Source of the DNA: Planctomycetaceae bacterium
GTDB taxonomy: Bacteria > Planctomycetota > Planctomycetia > Pirellulales > UBA1268
Direction of reading: 5' to 3'
Length of the DNA stretch: 11,954 nt
Assembly: GCA_018694455.1 (NCBI GenBank)
Contig: JABHNP010000153.1
Coordinates: 1 to 11,954 of the forward strand
This document shows, piece after piece, positions 6,459 to 11,954 of this stretch. Every line of letters starts with the position of its first letter. Positions within the stretch are counted from its first letter, which is position 1. The notes beneath the pieces were generated by a model. It was not told the origin of the DNA. It did no database searches and was given only the letters and a program-made list of their open reading frames with translations. Both the position numbers and the translations under genes were made by a program.

Positions 6459-7292
6459 ATGTTAGAGCAGTACGACCAGATCACAGCCGCGTGCGAAGCT
6501 ATTAAGACTCGTTGGACCCATCAACCAAAGGTGGGGATCATTCTCGGTAGTGGTCTTGGTAATGCCACGCAAGGTGTCACGGACCAAGTTGAAATTCCCT
6601 ATGAGGACATTCCGCACTTTGCTCGTTCAACAGCACACGGGCATGCCGGGCAACTAGTGTGCGGCTTCCTTGACGGCGTGCCAGTCATGATTCTTGAGGG
6701 CCGGATGCATTCGTACGAAGGATATCCGGCATCACAGATCACGCTACCCGTACGGGTCCTGCATCGGCTCGGTGCCGAACTACTGGTTGTCACAAATGCA
6801 TGTGGTGGACTAAATCCACACTACAGCGCAGGCGACATCATGGTTATTGATGACCATATCAATCTAATGCACGACAATCCTCTCGTAGGTATCAACGACG
6901 ATCGTCTCGGCCCGCGATTCCCAGACATGTCAGAGCCGTATTCCTTTCCACTCATTGATCGCGCGCTGGAAGTAGCTCGCCAGAAAAACTTTGTTGCCCA
7001 TCGTGGCGTCTACGTTGCAGTCACTGGACCTAATCTCGAAACACGGGCTGAATATCGTTTCCTACGGACGATTGGTGCCGATGTTGTGGGTATGTCGACT
7101 GTCCCGGAGGTTATCGTTGCTGTACATGCAGGCCTCCGAGTCCTTGGACTATCAGTCGTAACAGACATGTGCCTACCGGATGCGCTTGAGGTCGCAACTG
7201 TTGAAAGAATCCTTGAGGTGGCACGAACAGCAGAACCAAAACTTCGTAACATCATTGAAGTAGCTGTTCGAGATGCAGCTGCTGAACTTTGA
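6459..7292 (+). CDS. Purine nucleoside phosphorylase, trimeric PNP/MTAP superfamily
   Basis: Cytoplasmic salvage enzyme that splits purine nucleosides with phosphate into base and (deoxy)ribose 1-phosphate. It has 277 aa, the usual length for trimeric PNPs. Visible: phosphate-binding GSGLG at residues 30-34; FARSTAHGHAGQ at 54-65; EGRMHSYEGY at 80-89 with phosphate-contacting His84; TNACGGLNP at 112-120; GPNLETRAEYR at 190-200 with the base-binding Glu194; and GMSTVPEVIVA at 211-221. The later specificity loop reads VTDMCLPD, so Asp236 stands where 6-oxopurine PNPs have Asn; Val248 appears to replace the usual His that contacts the ribose. Both are features of methylthioadenosine phosphorylase. 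No symbol is given because the preferred substrate is uncertain. AGGAG at 6441-6445 is a distant ribosome-binding candidate. It is 62 bases downstream of the TPR gene. Confidence 0.93.
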   Translation: MLEQYDQITAACEAIKTRWTHQPKVGIILGSGLGNATQGVTDQVEIPYEDIPHFARSTAHGHAGQLVCGFLDGVPVMILEGRMHSYEGYPASQITLPVRVLHRLGAELLVVTNACGGLNPHYSAGDIMVIDDHINLMHDNPLVGINDDRLGPRFPDMSEPYSFPLIDRALEVARQKNFVAHRGVYVAVTGPNLETRAEYRFLRTIGADVVGMSTVPEVIVAVHAGLRVLGLSVVTDMCLPDALEVATVERILEVARTAEPKLRNIIEVAVRDAAAEL

Positions 7293-7294
7293 TT

Positions 7295-7321
7295 TCACCG
7301 TGTAAAGTAAACCCACGGTGA
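7295..7321 (+). terminator. Hairpin just after the phosphorylase gene
   Basis: TCACCGTG (7295-7302) and CACGGTGA (7314-7321) form a perfect 8-bp stem with an 11-base loop, starting two bases after the stop codon. No T-run follows, so Rho-independent termination is not certain. The position and the long gap that follows suggest this is where the upstream transcript ends or is trimmed. Confidence 0.5.
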
Positions 7322-7605
7322 CATCACGAAGAGCACGTACTGTTACGAGCAGCTAAAGAGGCGTGATATTTCTTTGGTGAAAATGGCTGAGCATTCAGTG
7401 CACCGGCAATCATGAACCGACACGCATATGCTCAAAGTTCTCTAGCAGCCACTGTTCCTGCACGTGGCAGCCCTCATGCACATTGCTCGCCAACCTGAAC
7501 CAGTCAGAACTCGCTGGCGTCCTCCGGCAAAACGACTCCATTCACCAACCTGTCGGACAAAGCCGTAATTTTCCCAACCGACAAGAGATACTGCGAGAGG
7601 CAATA

Positions 7606-7637
7606 TTGACTCCCTTGGCATACCAAACTGGTATTAG
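7606..7637 (+). promoter_or_regulatory. Candidate promoter with overlapping operator-like palindrome
   Basis: TTGACT (7606-7611) resembles a -35 box. TG-N-TATTAG (7629-7637) resembles an extended -10 box, but the spacing between the two is 20 bases, longer than ideal. The palindrome ATACCA-AAC-TGGTAT (7620-7634) covers the spacer and runs into the -10, a classic place for an operator. Transcription from here would give ileS a leader of about 320 bases. The matches are seen; promoter activity is inferred. Confidence 0.35.
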
Positions 7638-7778
7638 ACCCAGCAAGTTTGCTGCATGTCATTGAGCCCGGGGGCACAACAACACGGTGTATTGCAGCGC
7701 TTTCTCACGCCTTGGAGCACCTACAAAAACTATTGTGTGCGTGGCCGGACAGGCCTTACCAGCTCGACGCGGCTCAGC

Positions 7779-7811
7779 GGCATGCTGACAAAGCAATGCC
7801 GGCATGCCGGC
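7779..7811 (+). repeat. Overlapping inverted repeats including a 14-bp perfect palindrome
   Basis: GCCGGCATGCCGGC at 7798-7811 is its own reverse complement. Just before it, GGCATGC (7779-7785) and GCAATGCC (7793-7800) form a stem with a one-base bulge and a 7-base loop. CAGC/GCTG (7775-7778 and 7784-7787) offers a competing stem. The shared GGCAT/ATGCC units can pair in several ways. It could be a protein-binding site or part of a folded RNA leader. Confidence 0.6.
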
Positions 7812-7965
7812 TCTTCGGGCAGCCCGCTCCTACTATCAGCGAAGAACCGGCGCGACCAGCCCGGGTACAACAAACAGCACTGGGGTCAGAAGGCTGTGGT
7901 GGTTAAGATACGAGTCTCCCCAGAACGACACCTTCATTGTTTTCATCCCCAGTTGCGAATACGCC

Positions 7966-10900
7966 ATGTTCCAGCCAGTCCGCGGCAGACCTGACCTGCC
8001 CACCACAGAAGCCGAAATCGCTGCACTTTGGAAATCTGCAGGCATCTATCAAAAGTCGCTCGACAATCGTCGTGGTGCAAAACGGTTTGTTTTCTTTGAA
8101 GGGCCACCAACAGCCAACGGAATGCCCCACCCCGGGCACTGCCTGACACGGGCCATCAAAGACTTGTACCCACGATACCGAACGATGCGGGGTGAGTTTT
8201 GCGAACGCAAAGCAGGCTGGGACACCCACGGACTCCCCGTAGAGGTGGAGGTGTGCAAGAGCCTCGGCATTCACTCAAAAGCCGAGATTGAAGAATATGG
8301 TGTCGAGCCATTCATCCATAGGTGCCAGGAATCCGTCTGGAGATACATGAAAGAGTGGGAGACACTGACGGAACGGGTTGGTTTCTGGATCGATCTTTCG
8401 AAAGCTTACGTTACCTATCACCAGAGTTATGTCGAAAGCGTCTGGTGGGCTCTTGCCGAACTGTTTAATCGTGGCCTGTTGTATCAGGGTCACAAGATAG
8501 TGTGGTGGTGGCCGCAGGGTGGCACGGCCCTATCGAGCGGTGAAGTAGGCCAGGGATATCGTCAGGTAGCTGACCCAAGCGTCTATGTTGCCTTCCCTCT
8601 TCTTGATGCGAGTGGATCCCCAACAAACCGAAGCCTCATTGCATGGACAACCACTCCATGGACACTTCCTTCAAACCAATTTGCAGCCATAAAAGCTGAC
8701 CTCACGTACGTTGCCGTCCGGTTTGAAGACGACCCGGAACGTGAATATATTCTTGCAGAGCCACTTGCAGCATCACTTGCCGACAAAAAGAAAACCACCA
8801 TCGAAGTTCTCGAGTCCTTTCCAGGATCTGACCTCGTAGGTGCGTGCTACCTGCCCCCATTTGACTGCTTCCGTCCTCCCGGCCAGCCAGAACTCACTGC
8901 CCTGAAAAGCGGAGATGACGAGCCTACTGCCTGGCGTGTCATCGAAGCTGACTTCGTCACGACAGACTCGGGCACCGGCATCGTACATATCGCCCCAGCC
9001 TTTGGTGAGGTTGACTACGGTGTTCTTTTGGCCGAACGCAAACGATTTGAAAACAAAGTGCCACCACTCCTTAACTGTGTTGCACCTGACGGCACTTTCA
9101 CTGACGAATTTCCGACTATGGCTGGGCGTTTTGTAAAGGATTGTGATCGCGACCTGACCCGCGACCTTCGCAGTCGGGAACTTCTTGTGCACCAAGAACA
9201 ATATCTGCATGACTATCCATTCTGCTGGCGAGCTGATAACGACCCGCTGATCCAATACCCAAGAGCGAGTTGGTTTATCCGTACCAGTCAGTTTCGAGAT
9301 GCAATGCTGGCCAACAACGAACAGATCAACTGGATGCCTGAACACATCAAGGAAGGCCGCTTCGGTAATTTCCTTGCGAACAATGTTGATTGGGCATTGT
9401 CGAGGGAGCGTTACTGGGGGACACCGCTTCCTATCTGGGTCTGTGAAGAGACAGGAAAAGCTGAGGCTGTCCCTGCGTACGAGGCACTTCTTTCCAAGCC
9501 AGGGGTCACCGGCACGGAGGTTTTTGAGAAGGCCAAGGCCGATCATCCAGAATTGTCTGATGACCTTCGTGTTCATAAACCCTACATCGACGCCATCACC
9601 TATGACTCTCCTTTCCAGGATGGTGCCCGGATGTATCGTGTACCGGAAGTTATTGATTGCTGGTTCGATTCTGGAGCGATGCCTTTTGCTCAGTGGGGCT
9701 GGCCACACACCGGGTCCGATGAATTTCAATCACAGTGGCCAGCTGACTTTATTTCTGAAGCAATTGATCAGACTCGTGGCTGGTTCTATAGCCAACTCGC
9801 AATCAGCACACTTCTTTTTGGGCCTGAATCATCTACCGAGGTGAAGCCACCAGCAACAATGCCGCCCAATGGCTACCCACACCCCTTCCGCAATTGCATT
9901 GTCCTTGGACACATGCTCGGAGAAGACGGTAGCAAGATGTCCAAGAGCAAAAGGAACTACAAGGAACCGACTGAGATCTTGGATCGCTATGGAGCCGATG
10001 CACTCCGGTGGTACTTTTTTGCGGGACAGCCACCCTGGAACAGCATTCGATACAGCGAGCGAGCAATTCGCGAGAGTGTCCCAGAATTTCTTTTAAGGCT
10101 CTGGAATGTCTATAGCTTTTTTGTGATCTACGCCAACATCGATGGCTTCAACCCTGCAACTCACATGAAAAACCCTGGCCAACTTGATCATAAAAATCTT
10201 GGAACGGCAGACGGCTTTCGCCCAGCATCCGAACGAAGTGAACTCGACCGCTGGATGCTCGCTGAACTCCACGCAACTGCCAACACAATGGTTGAAGCAC
10301 TCGACGCCTACGATCACTATGTCGCTGCCAGGGCACTCTCTGACCTTGTAGACGCAGTCAGCAACTGGTTTGTTAGACGAAGCCGAGATCGGTTCTGGGC
10401 ATCGGGAAGAGCCGACGCATCTGCAGATGGCAATGCTGAAAAGTGTGATGCGTACTGGACGCTCTATGAGGTCCTCACGACAACTGCACGTTTGGCCGCA
10501 CCATTTGTTCCATTTGTAAGCGAGGCATTCTGGCAGAATCTTGCTGTGGGCCCCTTCGGAGGTCGAGTATCAGAAAGCATTCACCTCACTGACTATCCCG
10601 CAGCAGATGCTGAACTCATCAACCCAGATCTTGCTCGTCAGATGGCTCTTATTCGTGAAGTGGCCTCTCTTGGGCGGGCAGCACGAGCGCAGGCAAAACT
10701 CAAGGTTCGGCAACCACTCTCCAAAGTCGAGGTCATCCTCGCAGAATCACACAAAAATGATGCCGACTGGCTTGTCTCACATGCTGACCTTGTCTGCAAT
10801 GAACTGAACGTGAAGGCATTTGAAATCTGTGCAGAGCCTGAGAGGTATATCACGCGGACTATCCTTCCAGACCTCAAAAAGCTTGGCCCACGTCTTGGCA

Positions 10901-11403
10901 AGAAACTCCCGCAGGTGCGAAGCGCACTCCAACAAGCCGACGCAACAACACTCATAACTGCATTTCGTGATCATGGTGTTGCAACTGTTAGTTTGGATGA
11001 TGGGACAGACGTGTCCATTAGTGAAGAAGACTGCATAATCAGAACTACAGCCCGTGATGGCTGGGCTGCGGCCGAGGGCACACGAGGCGTCGTTGTGATT
11101 TCAAGTGAAATAACACCTGAACTTCTTGCTGAGGGCCAGGTTCGTGAAGTCATCCACGCCGTGCAGTCACAACGAAAGACCCTTGATCTCGAATTTACTG
11201 ACAGAATAAAGCTCGGATTTGCCACCGAATCAGAAGAACTCCGCAAGGCACTTCAAGCCCACGCTGAATCGCTCGCCTCAGAGACTCTTGCGGTTTCTAT
11301 TGAATTTGAGTTATTACAAAATGCTGAACTAGAAACACTTGATATCGACGGGCACGCCCTCACAATGAGCCTAAAGCGAGCAAGCCAATCCAAAGCATCC
11401 TGA
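7966..11403 (+). CDS. ileS: Isoleucyl-tRNA synthetase, type 2 (eukaryote-like)
   Basis: Class I synthetase that charges tRNA-Ile and edits misactivated valine. The product is 1145 aa from ATG 7966, longer than the ~940-aa type 1 enzymes. Visible: HIGH-box HPGH at residues 55-58 within EGPPTANGMPHPGH; KAGWDTHGLPVEVEV shortly after; WWWPQGGTALSSGEV; the editing (CP1) domain with TTTPWTLPSNQF and GTGIVHIAPAFGEVDYG; WALSRERYWGTPLPIW at 476-491; VIDCWFDSGAMPFAQWGWP; and KMSKS at 657-661. The tRNA-binding part has EFLLRLWNVYSFFVIYANID and the type 2 pattern AKLKVRQPL. There is no C-terminal CxxC zinc motif as in type 1. Most Cys of the catalytic-domain zinc knuckle also appear lost (one Cys remains in WVCEETG). 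The frame stays open back to 7804, but homology starts at MFQPV. Type 2 enzymes are often resistant to mupirocin. purN follows after 20 bases. Confidence 0.96.
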   Translation: MFQPVRGRPDLPTTEAEIAALWKSAGIYQKSLDNRRGAKRFVFFEGPPTANGMPHPGHCLTRAIKDLYPRYRTMRGEFCERKAGWDTHGLPVEVEVCKSLGIHSKAEIEEYGVEPFIHRCQESVWRYMKEWETLTERVGFWIDLSKAYVTYHQSYVESVWWALAELFNRGLLYQGHKIVWWWPQGGTALSSGEVGQGYRQVADPSVYVAFPLLDASGSPTNRSLIAWTTTPWTLPSNQFAAIKADLTYVAVRFEDDPEREYILAEPLAASLADKKKTTIEVLESFPGSDLVGACYLPPFDCFRPPGQPELTALKSGDDEPTAWRVIEADFVTTDSGTGIVHIAPAFGEVDYGVLLAERKRFENKVPPLLNCVAPDGTFTDEFPTMAGRFVKDCDRDLTRDLRSRELLVHQEQYLHDYPFCWRADNDPLIQYPRASWFIRTSQFRDAMLANNEQINWMPEHIKEGRFGNFLANNVDWALSRERYWGTPLPIWVCEETGKAEAVPAYEALLSKPGVTGTEVFEKAKADHPELSDDLRVHKPYIDAITYDSPFQDGARMYRVPEVIDCWFDSGAMPFAQWGWPHTGSDEFQSQWPADFISEAIDQTRGWFYSQLAISTLLFGPESSTEVKPPATMPPNGYPHPFRNCIVLGHMLGEDGSKMSKSKRNYKEPTEILDRYGADALRWYFFAGQPPWNSIRYSERAIRESVPEFLLRLWNVYSFFVIYANIDGFNPATHMKNPGQLDHKNLGTADGFRPASERSELDRWMLAELHATANTMVEALDAYDHYVAARALSDLVDAVSNWFVRRSRDRFWASGRADASADGNAEKCDAYWTLYEVLTTTARLAAPFVPFVSEAFWQNLAVGPFGGRVSESIHLTDYPAADAELINPDLARQMALIREVASLGRAARAQAKLKVRQPLSKVEVILAESHKNDADWLVSHADLVCNELNVKAFEICAEPERYITRTILPDLKKLGPRLGKKLPQVRSALQQADATTLITAFRDHGVATVSLDDGTDVSISEEDCIIRTTARDGWAAAEGTRGVVVISSEITPELLAEGQVREVIHAVQSQRKTLDLEFTDRIKLGFATESEELRKALQAHAESLASETLAVSIEFELLQNAELETLDIDGHALTMSLKRASQSKAS

Positions 11404-11423
11404 GAGAAAGAAACCTTGACCCC

Positions 11424-11954
11424 GTGAGTAACGAAGGCATCACACATCCAATTCGCCTGGCAATCCTTCTGTCTGGATCTGGACGAACTCTTGAAAACCT
11501 ACTACGACAACAAAAAGCCGGAGAACTCGCAGCTTCCATTAACCTTGTTGTGTCAAACCGAAAAGACGTACGCGGTGTCACCATTGCTGAGGAGGCAGAC
11601 ATTCCCACTGTTGTATCTAAGAAAGGTGATGCCACGCTCGAAGCGTGGAGCTCTGTTCTTTTTGATCATTGTCGAGCAGCAAATGTCGACTTTGTCGTCA
11701 TGGCCGGCTTCCTCCAGCTCGTGAGAATCCCAGCTGATTTTGAACATCGGGTAATTAATATTCACCCATCATTACTGCCAGCATTTGGTGGAAAAGGGTT
11801 CTACGGCATCCGGGTACATTCCGCCGTTATTGAGCACGGATGCACAACTTCTGGATGCACTGTCCATTTTGTCGACAACGAATATGACCACGGACCAATA
11901 CTGCTTCAGTCGCAGGTGCCGGTTACAACTGATGATACTCCGGAATCACTTGCC
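11424..11954 (+). CDS. purN: Phosphoribosylglycinamide formyltransferase (3' end outside window)
   Basis: Transfers formyl from 10-formyltetrahydrofolate to GAR in step three of purine synthesis. 177 residues are present and the frame is still open at the window edge; the family is about 190-215 aa, so little is missing. Visible: the substrate-binding start LAILLSGSGRTLENLL at residues 12-27; VVMAGFLQL at 91-99; the catalytic NIHPSLLP at 112-119 with Asn112 and His114; GGKGFYGIRVH at 122-132; and VDNEYDHGPIL at 150-160, whose Asp155 completes the Asn/His/Asp triad. The loop after NIHPSLLP is of the GKGxYGxxVH type rather than the E. coli LHTHRQAL type. The start is GTG 11424, 20 bases after ileS; only a poor purine run (AGAGAAAG) precedes it. 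Co-transcription with ileS is likely. Confidence 0.94.
   Translation, partial: MSNEGITHPIRLAILLSGSGRTLENLLRQQKAGELAASINLVVSNRKDVRGVTIAEEADIPTVVSKKGDATLEAWSSVLFDHCRAANVDFVVMAGFLQLVRIPADFEHRVINIHPSLLPAFGGKGFYGIRVHSAVIEHGCTTSGCTVHFVDNEYDHGPILLQSQVPVTTDDTPESLA

Larger units (their letters stand above)
7293..7965. other. 673-base gene-free region upstream of ileS
   Basis: No reading frame here looks like a gene: the open stretches on the + strand (about 60 to 110 codons) are overlapping, low in recognisable motifs and unlike known proteins. Seen instead are several inverted repeats: 7295-7321; GCAGCCAC 7445-7452 with GTGGCAGC 7464-7471 (one mismatch); ATACCA/TGGTAT 7620-7634; GGCATGC 7779-7785 with GCAATGCC 7793-7800; and the palindrome 7798-7811. 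I looked for T-box, SRP RNA and tRNA signatures and recognised none. It may hold the ileS promoter with a long structured leader, or an unrecognised small RNA gene on either strand. Confidence 0.6.

Noticed and set aside
7804..7965. A 54-residue N-terminal extension of ileS from an upstream ATG.
   Set aside because: The extension is Arg/Ser/Thr-rich with no IleRS resemblance, and the family N-terminus (MFQPV, then LPTTEAEIAALWK) begins at 7966.
7640..7965. T-box leader, SRP RNA or tRNA upstream of ileS.
   Set aside because: None of the signature sequences (T-box TGGNACC core, the SRP tetraloop helix, a tRNA T-loop GTTCRA) was recognised on either strand; a covariance-model search would be decisive.
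7483..7994. Three overlapping + strand open frames of 60, 85 and 112 codons.
   Set aside because: They overlap each other in different frames, show no motif I recognise, and the longest runs into ileS out of frame.
8773..9729. A 318-codon open frame on the minus strand.
   Set aside because: It lies wholly inside ileS, which has unbroken strong homology there; the minus-strand protein shows no recognisable domain and is best explained as a shadow frame.

Overview
The window holds core housekeeping genes, all on the + strand. Their make-up points to a planctomycete, possibly a marine Pirellulales-like lineage of middling GC content. This assignment is an inference from: the order yicC, gmk, rpoZ, coaC, coaB; separate CoaC and CoaB proteins instead of one fused CoaBC; an IleRS opening typical of that phylum as I remember it; weak or absent Shine-Dalgarno sequences; and a small Asp-rich protein next to a TPR protein. 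No database search was possible.

Layout. 1-777 is the 3' part of a YicC-family endoribonuclease gene. It is followed by a strong GC hairpin (782-817) and gmk (854-1453). A perfectly abutting 27-bp tandem repeat (1458-1511) lies just before rpoZ (1526-1786). Then come coaC (1872-2429) and coaB (2457-3098), which share a reading frame but are separated by two in-frame stops. A TATAAT box at 3123 probably starts a new unit carrying argC (3200-4210) and argJ (4242-5471). Next are an unrecognised acidic protein (about 5578-5952), a small TPR protein (5983-6396) and a trimeric-type purine nucleoside phosphorylase (6459-7292). A gene-free stretch of 673 bases (7293-7965) contains several inverted repeats and one plausible promoter/operator. 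It is followed by a type 2 isoleucyl-tRNA synthetase (7966-11403) and the 5' part of purN (11424 to the window end).

Together the genes serve nucleotide supply (gmk, pnp, purN), transcription and RNA turnover (rpoZ, yicC), coenzyme A synthesis (coaC, coaB), arginine synthesis by the acetyl-cycling route (argC, argJ) and translation (ileS). I see no mobile element, CRISPR array, tRNA, rRNA, defence system or secondary-metabolism cluster, and I do not claim a new system. The points most worth a second look are the MTAP-like residues in the purine nucleoside phosphorylase, the palindrome-rich leader region upstream of ileS, the tandem repeat before rpoZ, the in-frame split of coaBC, and the Asp-rich orphan protein.
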